Shown here: piece by piece, positions 1 through 11,200 of the stretch
Numbering within the stretch: the stretch's first letter is position 1
Layout: every line of letters starts with the position of its first letter
Program-made: the position numbers and the translations under genes
Assembly (NCBI GenBank): GCA_028023455.1
Contig: JAQFVV010000545.1
Location: 250,001 to 314,000, forward strand
Origin: Epiperipatus broadwayi
Lineage: Eukaryota > Onychophora > Udeonychophora > Euonychophora > Peripatidae
Direction of reading: 5' to 3'
DNA length: 64,000 nt
Notes under the pieces: generated by a model
The model's input: the letters and a program-made list of their open reading frames with translations, nothing else
Told to the model about the DNA's origin: nothing
Database searches by the model: none

Positions 1-345
1 TTTTCGTTAAACATTGTTTTGATTATTTATAATATTCATTTTTGATACTAATTTTTTATCATAGTAAATTATTAGTTATTATTTCACAATGGCTTCTAGT
101 CTGAAAATATATATGATTAGTTACTTTTTTTTATTTTCGGGGTCAAATGATTAGTTAAAAAATCATTAAAAATTGGATAATGATTATTTATAATATTCAT
201 TTTTGATTTTTTTTTTATCATTTTCAGGATCAAATGATTAGTTAAATATCATTAAAAATTATAATGATTCTTTATAATATTCATTTTTTGATAATTTTTT
301 TTCGTAGTAAATTATTAGTTATTATTTTTTCGCAATGATCAAACA
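1..345. repeat. AT-rich interspersed direct repeats
   Basis: Several short blocks recur in the same orientation. A block around GATTATTTATAATATTCAT is seen near 21, 182 and 265. A block around TCAAATGATTAGTTAAA is seen near 142 and 230. A block around AGTAAATTATTAGTTATTAT is seen near 63 and 305. The stretch looks like a diverged duplication of a 100-240 bp unit. No coding potential is visible. The repeat may continue to the left of the window. Confidence 0.6.
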
Positions 346-372
346 TGGCGATGTTCGACATCTCCTTCTTTG

Positions 373-570
373 CTATTAACTATGCTATGACGTACTACCC
401 CGAAGGCATACTATTCTAATCTTGCGATCTTCAAGGTGACTTCTCCATGTGATTTGCGGGCAAACTTTATCGATTAAGTTTGTTCTCAAATCACTAGGAG
501 ACATTATCTTAAAGATCATAAGATTAGAATAGTATGCCTTCGGTGTAGTATGTCATAGCTTAGTTAATAC
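373..570. repeat. Foldback (inverted repeat) element, ~95-bp arms
   Basis: Arm 373-467 is the imperfect reverse complement of 476-570, with a loop of about 8 bp. Both arms carry the same diagnostic piece: CGAAGGCATACTATTCTAAT in the left arm appears inverted near 525-543. Mismatches are scattered, so the insertion is old. No coding region fits inside. It is a MITE-like or foldback transposon relic; a hairpin RNA gene is a less likely reading. Confidence 0.75.
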
Positions 571-708
571 TCAAGTACCCCTACTGTTCATCATCAATGT
601 TCTGGCCATATAATACCATGAATGTACAAACCAATTATAAAACAATTTCCATTCTGAAAAAATAAAATGCAGTGATTGGATTTTAAAAGTAATCTTGATC
701 TTTGCACT

Positions 709-716
709 ATCTAGAA
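709..716. repeat. Left target-site duplication of the hAT element
   Basis: ATCTAGAA directly precedes the CAGGGG terminus and matches ATTTAGAA at 4424-4431 in 7 of 8 bases. Eight-base duplications are diagnostic of hAT transposition. Confidence 0.85.
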
Positions 717-1657
717 CAGGGGTGGGCAAACTACATGCAGCTCCTGGGGTGCATTTGTGTGGCCCGCCCATAAATTAAAAAATGTCATATTTATATATAT
801 TATTGTAGAGATTTTAGACATAAAAAATACCTACTGTGATAGTTTTTAGTTAATAATTGACATATATATATATTTGTTTCTTAAAAATAAAATATTGTAT
901 TTGATGCATGTATGTATATATTTTAGTCTTTTAAGAATAAAATAAAATTCGATTTGTAAATGTGTCAATATTTTCAAATCAATGAAACTAATTTTTAAAA
1001 AATTGTTTATAAAAACCTGTTTTTTTTTAATTGCAAATGTAAACTTTGAACTGAAATGCATGATCAGTTATTTTAATAAAAATGAAATCTTTACTGACAG
1101 ATTAGTCTGGTAACAACAAAAAAAAAATGTCATTAACATTTGCTTAATTAGTTGGCTTTCTTTCATTTAAAATTGGGAGAAAGAAAATTTTAAGACTTAT
1201 TTAAATACAAATGAATTCATAATGTGTATATGACATGAGATTTAAAATAAGATAAATCAATAAAACAAATAAATATTTATGCTTTTGGGATATTTGTAGA
1301 AAATGTATTTTTTTCTTCTGTTAAAGATGTTAATTAATACATATTTAATTTACCAAAGGGAAAATTCACACACAAAAGCACTTTTGCTAAAAAAATTTTA
1401 TCAATTTATAACAAATGGAGGATTTTTAACTTCCATTGAAGAAAGATCTTACAATCTATAAAAATCTCAATTAACATTTCCCAAGTGCCTTTTGAAATAA
1501 AAGTGTGTAAACACTTGGGGAAAATGTATTGTCTTTATTCTTGTTCTTCTTTTGCTATTTTCATTCAATCCAGTACATCGAGGTCATCAAATATGAATAG
1601 CAAACCTATTTAAATGTATAGGTTGCTAGATTTTAACATTTAAGAATCAACAACTTG

Positions 1658-1751
1658 CGCCGAGTGCCTTGCACATCTTGCAGGCAAGATTGGTTGCCGA
1701 CGGTTGCGGGTTCGCGTCCCGGCCGATGCTATGACCCTTAAAAAAAAAAAA
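1658..1751 (+). mobile_element. SINE-like retroposon nested in the hAT element
   Basis: This is a GC-richer stretch of about 80 bp that ends in a run of 14 A. It contains GGGTTCGCGTCCCGGCC, which resembles a tRNA T-arm and a Pol III B box. It is flanked by near-perfect direct repeats, AAGAATCAACAACTTG (1642-1657) and AAGAATCGAACAACTTG (1752-1768). A poly-A tail with a 16-17 bp duplication indicates LINE-assisted retroposition. It sits in the non-coding part of the hAT element, so it arrived after that element. The A box is not clear, so the head may be truncated. Confidence 0.75.
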
Positions 1752-2441
1752 AAGAATCGAACAACTTGTTAGTAGTAACATACAAATAGACAACACAGGT
1801 TAGTAATTATTTGTAACTTTATTTTTTAAAAATTTATCCTCTCCAAAAAAAAAATATAATTAAGTAGTTAAATAGAATGCTAAACAGCTAAAAGATTTTT
1901 TTTATCCAACTTCTCTCATCTGTTTCTAAAAGATTTTCCATTTCTATTTAAAGATAAATTAATCATGCATCACCAGTTGAAACTTTTTTTTTAAATTTAT
2001 TTTATAATTACCAAACTCAGGTGTTCTTGTAAACAACTTCAAAATAACTAAATGAATAATAAATTTAGTTGATTTGAAAAATTAATAATGCTAAGATTAA
2101 AAAATTATTTTCAACTTTAAAGGTGATGAAAATATATATGAACGTCAATTATTTTTTTTATTCTCAATTATTTTCTTTATTCTTTACATTAGCTTCATAA
2201 ATGCTGTAATAATAAAAGATATAATTCATTGAGTAGAAGCTATCAACTTCTTGTTTTCATTATATGTGTAAAATAAATAATTGTTCAAATTAAGATCCTG
2301 GAACTCTTCGTTTGGTCAACTCTGTTTTTGTCTAAATCTCACAGTCTTGATTAAAATCATTGCTCTTGTCTGCATACTGTTTGTTTCACTAGTATTCGGA
2401 TGTGGCTGTTAATTTCCAAATTTTGAAATCTGTTCTTAAAA

Positions 2442-4249
2442 ATGACTACAGTTAAAAAATGTAAAATTGATGGTGAATGCTGTGTTTTTAACAATGAATG
2501 AACATGGAAGTATTTTTTCACAAATGTTGAAAACAAAGCAGAGTGCTTAATATGCCATGAGAGCATTGCTGTTTTCAAGGAGTACAGTTTGAAGAGGCAT
2601 TTGCAAAATAAACACAATACGTTTGCAAGTACTTTATCAAAAAATGAAAAACAGCAAAAGGCAAATGATTTACTAAAAAGTTTAAACTGGCAACAAAATG
2701 TTTTTGTCAAAGTGACATACAAGCTAGTGCAATGAAAGCTAGTTTTGTACTTGTGTATAATATTGCCAAACATAAAAAATCATTTTCTGAAGGTGAATTT
2801 TTAAAGGAATGCATGCTTACCACTGTTGACATTGTCTGCCCAGAAGTTAAAACAAAAATTGAAGCAATATCTTTGTCAAGAAGAACTATAGTACATCGTA
2901 TAGATGCAATTTCAGAGAATTTGTTAAAACAGTTAGTTAAGGTTAGCAAATCATTTGATTGGTACTCTTTGGCACTGGATGAGAGCAATGATATTAAAGA
3001 TACTGCACAACTGCTTGTATTCATCAGAGGAATTGATCATAATTTTGCAATTACTGAAGAGTTGCTCTCACTTGAAAAATTGATGGATACAACAACTGGT
3101 AAAGATTTGTATGAATGCCTTGAAAATTGTCTGAATAAATCTGGATTACCATTGAATAAATTGGTAAGCATAACAACTGATGGTGCACCTTCATTAACAG
3201 GAAAAGCAGTTGGACTCATAAAGCTTCTTGGTGAAAAAGTGAAAGAAGAGCATCCACATCATTCTTTAATATCATTGCATTGTATAATTCACCAAGAAAG
3301 CTTATGCAAATCTTCATTGGACTTTAAACATGTGATTGATCCAGTAGTGCATGCTATAAACATTATCAGAGCAAGAGGACTAAATCACAGACAGTTCAGG
3401 AATTTCTTGGATGAAATGGATTGTGATTATTTAGATGTGTTGTATCATAATAATGTACATTGGTTAAGCCTTGGCAATGTTCTGAAAAGGATATGGAATC
3501 TGAGACAAGAAATTTTGCTTTTTTTTCATATGAAAGACATTAATTGTGAATTTGTCATTAACATGAAAAACAATGAATGGGTATGTAATTTCACATTTGC
3601 AGTTGACATTTTCAATAAATTAAATGAACTGAACATTAAATTACAAGGCAAAAATGTTTTTGCACATGAATTATTTGTGGAAATTAAATCTTTCCAAGTG
3701 AAATTACAACTTTTGGCCAAACACCTCCATGAGCAAAATTTTGTGCATTTTCCAATATTGCAGATGCAGACTATCAATCAAGTTTGTTCAAAGAAATATG
3801 GTAAGCAGTTGTCTGTTTTAAGAGAAGAGTTTTCAAGGCATTTTTCCAATTTTAAATCACTAGAAAATGAATTTAATTTGTTATGTTATCCATTTACCAG
3901 CAATGTAGAAACAGTATTGGATGATTTGCAATTTGAATTGATAGATCTTCAATCAGATAATGCACTGAAGGAAATTTTTATGAATATGACACTCACTGAT
4001 TTTTATGCATCGCTCAATTCACAAAAATTTTGTAATTTGAAAACCTTTGCCCAAAAAATGTTTGTACTGTTTGCTTCAACATATATTTGTGAACAGACAT
4101 TCTCCTGTATGAATATAAACAAATCAAAGAATAGGTCTGTTTTGTCAGATTCAAATTTAAATGCAATTTTACAAATAGGTACTAGTAGTCTCAATCCAGA
4201 TTATGACAGTTTAGAGCAGAATTGTAGACAATTACATAAATCTCATTAA
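2442..4249 (+). pseudogene. hAT transposase (BED-finger, Charlie/Buster-like), broken
   Basis: The reading frame begins at ATG 2442 with a BED-type zinc finger: a C-x2-C pair (CLICHE) followed by HLQNKH. A TGA at 2499-2501 interrupts it after 19 codons. A frameshift in the A-rich run near 2674-2681 moves the reading into the frame of the long ORF. That ORF (2732-4249, 505 codons from its first ATG) carries the RNase-H-like core: an Asp in LALDESND, a second Asp in TTDGAPSLTGKAVG, a C-x2-H in LHCIIHQESLC and a conserved HWLS. Near its end ICEQTFSCMNINKSKNRS matches the C-terminal hAT dimerisation region. The protein resembles the transposases related to GTF2IRD2/FAM200-type domesticated genes. 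In an intact copy it would cut and paste the flanking element. Family assignment is firm; the subfamily is inferred. Confidence 0.9.
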
Positions 4250-4423
4250 TAAGAAAATAAAATATTTTTTGTTATATATTTTTGTGATATATGTAAACAT
4301 GTTAAATAAATTTGTATGAAAATTATGTTTTCAAATAATACTTTTATTTATGTTACTTTCAGCCTGCTACATGTGTTATGAAAGATAATGTGACCCTCAG
4401 TGAAAAAAGTTTGCCCATCCCTG

Positions 4424-4431
4424 ATTTAGAA
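4424..4431. repeat. Right target-site duplication of the hAT element
   Basis: ATTTAGAA directly follows the CCCTG terminus and matches the left duplication except at its third base. Confidence 0.85.
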
Positions 4432-7189
4432 AATTATCTGGATGTTCTAACATAAACCCTCTTACATTGCTCTAGAGCTAGCTCAGGGTCAGAAGAATTT
4501 AGAAACTGTGATGGTGAATAAAAGAAAATATAAATGTATTTGCTTAATATACCTTAATTGAAATAGTTGAATGGGATAAGCTAGAAATCCCTTAAAACAC
4601 TATGCTATTATCAAATCAAGTCACATACACTGCCATTTCATTGAATAAATACCTGGAGAAATAAAGACAACATTATTATTTTTTAAATAATTATTTAAAG
4701 AAATTAACTAGTAAATTAAATTCAGAAAAGATGTGACAATATGATAATTCCAAGTCTACTACAGATTTATCAAAAAAAAAAGTAGTAATTTCATATAACA
4801 AAATCCGTTAATTTTTACTAATTAAATTGCTTTTGAATTATTAAAACTGGAAAAAAAAAAAACATTTCACATTAAAAATAAATTTTAAGATTTTTAACCC
4901 CCCCCCCCTTTATGAAAATGAGAATATCCCTTAATTTTTTCTTTTTTTTTTTGGAAGGAAAATAAGAAAAAAACATGTTTCAACAAAAAAAAACTTAAAT
5001 AAAATTTCATTATTAATTATTACATGTATTAAAAGTTATTTGTAAATGTAGATGTGCACATTACAATATCTTATATTATCACACTTTTATTATTTTGAGT
5101 CTTTTGAATTTATAATTTTAATGTTTCTTTCCAGATCAGCTTTCCCTTATATTTTCTCAAATGTTTATATTAAAATTAGAATAATAATTACCAGGATGAG
5201 TTATTGCAAGTTAAATTTACCCATGATTTCTTATTGTAACTTCAAATTTTACAGTTGATCCTTATATTATTAATTTCCAGATTAACATAAATTTCATTGG
5301 TAAATACATACATTTCAATTTATTTATTTTAAAACAATAATTTTTAGGTTAATACAGGCTGAATTTATCCATTTTCCATGAATAATTTGCAGGTCAGGTT
5401 AATACAGATTAAATTTTTCCATTTTCCAATATAATAATTTCCAGACCAGTTTTTACGCCAGCTGAGACAAGTCATGCTTTTAAGTGGAGCACAAGGCTTG
5501 CATCAGATTTCTTAGGAGTATTCTTCTATATCTTAACTTTTAGTGAATATGCTATACAGTTAGGTTTGATGATGCACGACTTTTAGCTACAACTTATCAT
5601 GGTTTCCTTCAAATCCATTTTTAAAAACCATTTTTTAAAATAGTAGTGAGATTATTTTAATGATTGTTCCTTATAAAACATTGTCTACTGCTTTAACTTG
5701 CCTCTATTTTATTTTTTAGAACAATCATATAATCTTCCAATCACATTATTTCAAGTATGGCAAGATAAATCCTAATAGATTATATTTTTATAAAAATATT
5801 ATTTCCTTCATTTTGTTAATCAATTAAAAAAATCCCAATCATATCCTATTTATTCAAAAATATCTTTTGTAGTTTTTTTTTTTTTTTTTATTATCAAAAT
5901 CAGTGTAATCTTTAATTACACTGTGATTTGAAAATTTTATTAAATTTTATTTTAGAGAGAAATAAAGAAAAATGAAAAAAAAATTCAACTTTAATTAAAC
6001 AGCAGCATTTTTTATTGAAAATGTTTTTAAATCCTTATCTTTTTCTTTTTTTCTTTTAAAAACGGATAACCATTATTTAAATTTTTATTTATTTCTGTTA
6101 TTACTTTCTTTTAAAAAAATCAAAACTAGTAGATAAATGAAATTACTGGAGAGAGGGAAATAATTATTATTGGTTTTATTATTTTTATACCCCCCCCCCC
6201 ATATAACCAACCTTAAAAAACTACAAATATCTACATTCCTATTTAAAAATTGCTTGAAATTTCATATTACCACTTAAGGAATGAAAATCTAAAATTAGTC
6301 AATAATTGTTTTATTAAAAAATATGAAAAAAAAATCTCATTTCTCCATTATAAATTTATTTGTAACATCTCACATGGCCAGAGTTGGCCACTATCTATAA
6401 TATTAAAATATATACAGATGCCAATATGCATTTATAAAAGAATATAATATAAATAAAAAATTTAGAAATAATATTGTATTTATTAGTAATAAATTAACAT
6501 AGCATATTTACATATATATTTATAGTACTGCATGTGTATTCAAGCATTCAGATCAATTAAAAAAATAGCTTATTTATTAATTATTTTAATAAGATAAACA
6601 GTGACTTATCAGATTATCAATCTCTAAAATCGTTGATGTATCAAAAGAATCATCGGGTTCAAAAATTTTGAAATTTCTAGGGTACACATGATGTTTATAG
6701 AATGAGAGATTGATGGAGTTTCATTGCAAATATATGATACGCCAAAGTAAATACAGATTCTTTATTAATAACTAGAAAAAACAGAAATAATGTTATTTTT
6801 GTTAGTTGTAGCTTTATTAATAATTACTGTTCAATGCAAAAAAAAGTATATTGTGGGTGCTAATTTAGATAGGATTTTATCCTATACAAAGTTATTTAAA
6901 GTTTGCATTCTTTTTAAACTCCTATGTTTTAATAATATTGTTCATATGTATATATTTAAGCTAAATGTTGTGCAAATGGCAATATATGTTATGATCTGGT
7001 AAACTAAATATTTCCCTCATATTTATTGGTACTTTTGTCACTATTTTTCTTTTTGTAATACAATTTATTTTATATTATATTTAGAAATATTATAAACTTA
7101 ATGAAGTTTCAAGAAGAAATTATTATTTTTATAAAAATTTAAATATTTTATTGTCTATATTGTAATTTTTTCCCCTCAATTGTTTGTAG
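4432..7189. other. AT-rich non-coding stretch, no gene seen
   Basis: The stretch is A/T-rich with C runs at about 4898-4908 and 6190-6199. Between 5260 and 5450 short similar blocks recur (TTTCCA, GGTTAATACAG) as a weak degenerate repeat. ORFs of 60-70 codons here have AT-driven composition and no recognisable domain. It is either 5' flank or upstream intron of the coiled-coil gene that starts to be visible at 7190. Confidence 0.5.
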
Positions 7190-7337
7190 CTCAGAAACTA
7201 GTCAGAGAGATGGTTGTCATCATCTTTCACAAAAGTCATATAAATTTAAGGATTCAGTTTCTTCTCACAATAAATTTATTTTAGCATCCATTCCTCAGTA
7301 TTTGGATAAAGCTACTTGCACTTCTATGGATCAGGAA
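7190..7337 (+). CDS. Exon of a coiled-coil gene (first visible exon)
   Basis: A pyrimidine-rich acceptor (TTTTCCCCTCAATTGTTTGTAG) ends at 7189 and a perfect GTAAGT donor starts at 7338. The 148-nt exon begins with one base completing a split codon and then reads 49 codons without a stop, from SETSQRDGCHHLSQK to KATCTSMDQE, ending on a codon boundary. It is Ser/His/Lys-rich and does not look helical, so it probably lies N-terminal to the coiled coil. The end phase 0 fits the exon at 28128. I do not recognise the protein. AT content is lower than the flanks and the borders are consensus, which is the main support; no database match was possible. Confidence 0.6.
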
Positions 7338-7594
7338 GTAAGTTTATATTTATCTTTTTTTTAATTTATTTTTTTAAAAATTAGAGTATTTGCTATCACA
7401 AATTTTTGCCTTATATTTGGTTTATTTATTGCTTTCAGTTTTTTAATCCATTTTTCATTATTTAAAATTTATATTTGCTAATCACTCTATACACAAAACA
7501 CAAATATTCTTTGCTAAAACATTCACATGTTTTAATATATATGCTTGCATACATTTTGCCATTACCATCATTAATTATTTATAGCCAGTATCAA

Positions 7595-8110
7595 TCAACT
7601 TATTCTCTTTCTCTTCAACAAAACACTCCAATAAAATTTCTTATTCATTTACCTCACATAATTTTTTTTTGTCTATTACATTCCCTTGGAAATTAGTTTA
7701 AAACTTCAGTTGTTCATCTGCTGTTTTCTCTTCTAGCAACAAATGCAGTCTAATTCTATTTGAGCTCCTTCATTTTTACAGTGGTATTAGTGATACTTGT
7801 TTACTTTTTTTGTATTTTGTGTTTTCTATCTCCTTGTTATTCTTAATATATATCTTGCCATACTTTATTGAACAATCAAAAGTTCTACTAAATCTCCAAT
7901 TATCAAATTCATAAGTACTGCTAAAATATATCATAACTACCTACTGCTAAAATACATTTATTAATCTTCCTTTTTAAATATATAGGCACATTTCCTTTTA
8001 ATCTTAAATTCTTTATTCCAAAAGCACTTAAAATGAAATTTAATTCTATGTTTAATTTCATCCATTATATTTCTATCTGGATTAACAATCTATCTGCTAT
8101 TATCAACATT
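7595..8110 (-). mobile_element. Old 3'-end relic of an RTE-type LINE
   Basis: The + strand here aligns collinearly with about 51310-51810, the 3' coding end of the RTE LINE described below. Shared blocks are near 7680-7735 (TTGGAA..AGTTTAAAA and TCTCTTCTAGCAA), near 7985-8000 (GGCACATTTCCTTTTA) and near 8035-8070 (AATTTAATTCTATG followed by CATTATATTTC). It runs in the same (minus) orientation. Substitutions and indels destroy every frame, so it is a much older copy of the same family. It lies in the intron just after the exon at 7190-7337. Confidence 0.75.
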
Positions 8111-8271
8111 TATATTATATGTCCCAATAAACATTGATAATTAATCATAGCTATCAAAGTAAAAAAAAGAAGTATGTTTTGTACTCAAATATTATTCTTA
8201 TGTTAAGATAAAATTTTATTTAAATCAAACAAGCAAAAGAAAAATGTTTGAAATTAAAGTTCTATTTATGA

Positions 8272-8291
8272 GTGTGTGTGTGTGTGTGTGT
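8272..8291. repeat. (TG)10 microsatellite
   Basis: Twenty bases of alternating G and T lie in an AT-rich intron. Confidence 0.9.
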
Positions 8292-11200
8292 ACATTATTG
8301 AATAACTCTGACTATGCTTAACAATGGATAATAAAATCCCTCATAAATAATGAATATTTAATACAATAGTAAAAAAAAATGATTAGTGGTTGTAAAATAA
8401 ACTTGTAAAAACATGTAATAAACTAAACGTGCATGTAATCTATATTTATTGTACATGAAAAGTTTGGTTATTTAAAAATTGGAAATAATAATAATATGTA
8501 CTGTATTTGTCCTTTTTACCTATTTTAGACTAAATGATTCTTAAATAAATTAATGATGATAGTACATGAATTTTGTTAATTAAAATTTGATAATAAATAT
8601 CATAAATAGTTAATCAATATCCTAGTCACAATTTTGTTTTGCCATTTTTAAATGTGAACTGGGTGGGAGAAGATAGAATAAAAAATAAAATATAAAATAT
8701 TTACTCTTTAATAAAAATAGAAAATTGTGAAAACATTATAAACAAATTGTTGACTTCTTTTATAGAAAAATGACAATATTATAAAATTATTTATTGTAAA
8801 TTCGATCCACTCTAGCTGCAATTTAAATATTACAGCACCTGATCCCTCAGGCAGAGAAGCACAATACCAGAAGTATCTATAGCTAGACAGGTTACACAAG
8901 GTATAACCTACAGCCATATTTCCAGGTTACAGAACTTCTCCACTGCTGAATTCAAACCCTGTCATTCAAAGTACTTTATTTGTTTTGAAGTAAACTTCAG
9001 GTGCCAGTTAATTACAAGAAGTAACTAACATACTCTGGATGACAGCTACTAACCGCAGCGCCTGATAAATCCCAAACTAGCTCAACGGAAACAAATTGAA
9101 TAAACTACATGTCTAACTTCTTTGCTAAATTGTTCTTAGTGGTATAATTAAAGAATTTACTGACAGTAATTGATAAACAAGTACTTTATTTTAACTAAAA
9201 TGTTTATTATACTTTGTTAACTAATTTTATAAATTTTTACTTAAATAAACAATGGTTTTATATATGATAGCTATACACACTCTTTATAAAACATACAACA
9301 ATAATATAAAGACTATATAAATGGAGCACACACAAACTTTGAATTATAGCTAATTATTTCATGATTTGAAGCTCTGTAACTATTTATTTGTTACATTAGG
9401 AAATACGTGAACCTGCACATATTATAGTTCATTATATGCTGGCTATAGAGGTCATTTAGTATACTGACTCTGGAAATACTCAAAGATTGCAATGGCTACT
9501 TATAGATTGATATAAAAATTAGGAATGGGCATAAGTAAATGTTATTATCTATAGGATTTTAAATGTTGTGGCTTCTTGCTCTTTGCTGTTGCATGTGCCA
9601 TTTACCAACCAGTTGGATTTTAGGCTTCTGATGCGGTCCTGATGATTGTGGTTCCAGGCTACTTCTTACTTCAGACAGACTGTTTTGTCAGCTTCAAATT
9701 ATTAGATGGGCATGGCTTCTATCAGGTAAACTGCTGATGTTCTTGCGGATGAAGGTTGGAGCTCACTGCATGCTCCGAAAACTGCTTAGCATGGCATTGT
9801 ATGTTTTGAAATATGCATCTAATAGGTGATTGAATCTAGATATGTGAATGACAAAATATTTGGCCCTTTTATGTGGTGACCTTGTTGTTATCTTTTAATT
9901 AATTTTTTAAACCTGCCAGTTATTTTCATTGTTCAAAATCCGTCCACTGCTTTTGTTGATTAAATTTTGGATAAAGTGCATTTTAATTAGTTCTGTTGTT
10001 TATGGATTTTAATTTGTTAATTAGTAGCCATTGCTAATCCCATTCCTATGCAGCTTATCTATTAAGTTTGAGTTTTAAAATTTAATTATGAGCTTTGTTT
10101 ATTTTAATATTTAACTTTCATATTTTATTTTATTTTTAACACGCACACATTTTATTATTTCTTTATATTTAAAATCAACATTATTTAAGCACACATATAT
10201 TTATTTTATTTTAAATAAATGGAAAGAGAGATTTTGAGTTTTTAAGATTTCTTTTTTTCTAAGTTACATCCCCCCTCAGGCTAACTGCATTTTCTTTTAA
10301 TAAAACTAACTTTCTGAATATCACTTTCTTAATTTATTCTAAATTATATTTTCTTTTATTTCTTTTATTCAGCCTTTATTTCCTTTGATGAAACTTATTT
10401 TGTCATTTACTAGTAACTAACTGATCCTACAATGATTTTATTTTTTTTAAATTAATTTTAAAACTTTTGCGTTATCTATGAAGATTCTTATTTTAATAAT
10501 TTTGGACAAAATTATTTACAATATATATCACTTGCCTAGCAGTACAAATGTTAACCTAAATAATGTTTAAATTTTTTAAAAAATGTATACACAAAGAAGA
10601 TAAATATATTAAGATCTTTGAAGAGCTAATAAGATGTTCTTTGATTTTTTCACTTTAATTCAATGAATTTGTATTGCATTTGGAACTATAGAAGCTTCTT
10701 GTTCAGCATGTTTTAGTTCCAGAAAAATGAGATAATGGAATTTACAATAGTAAGTACAAAATTTCAATGAGCTGTTTATAATGTTTAATTGGAATTCAAT
10801 AAAATTGCCTATTTTTGTATACTGACATATACTCAATATATATCTTAAATATTTTTTAAAATTATCAAGTTTGCATTCATATATGATATATAATACGTAT
10901 ATATGCAATAAACTACTTTTAGATTTATAAGATAAAATTTTAAAGCATTTATATGAAGAAAAAGTGAAGAAAAATTTTTTTAATGTTTATTTCAAAAATT
11001 ACAGAAAGTGTCATTTAACACATTTAATGAATTCAAAGAAAAAATATATATATATAAATATGTTGACATGATTTTAAAGGAAAACAGCTGAAACGATTTA
11101 TTTGTTTAATTAATTTTGAAAATTATATATATGTTATCCAGTGCTTATTATTACCATTACTGTTAATTACACAATAGAACTATATTGTACAATAAAATTA

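Larger units (their letters stand above)
717..4423 (+). mobile_element. hAT-superfamily DNA transposon, nearly complete but dead
   Basis: The element is bounded by terminal inverted repeats CAGGGGTGGGCAAACT (717-732) and AGTTTGCCCATCCCTG (4408-4423), which match at 15 of 16 positions. It is flanked by an 8-bp target duplication, ATCTAGAA (709-716) against ATTTAGAA (4424-4431), with one mismatch. TIR form, 8-bp duplication and encoded transposase all agree with hAT. About 1.7 kb of AT-rich non-coding DNA precedes the transposase and contains a nested SINE-like insert. The transposase has one in-frame stop and one frameshift, so this copy should not be autonomous. A total of 3.7 kb is normal for an autonomous hAT. 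Confidence 0.93.

Noticed and set aside
2707-3024. Minus-strand ORFs opposite the hAT transposase (also 3037-3219, 3526-3777, 4003-4194 and 2357-2773).
   Set aside because: They are antisense shadows of the transposase.
6790-7002. ORF starting with a hydrophobic, signal-peptide-like stretch (MLFLLVVALLIITVQC).
   Set aside because: After about 20 residues the frame has AT-driven composition and no cysteine or domain pattern, and it ends just before the first good exon. Chance hydrophobic ORFs are common in T-rich DNA.
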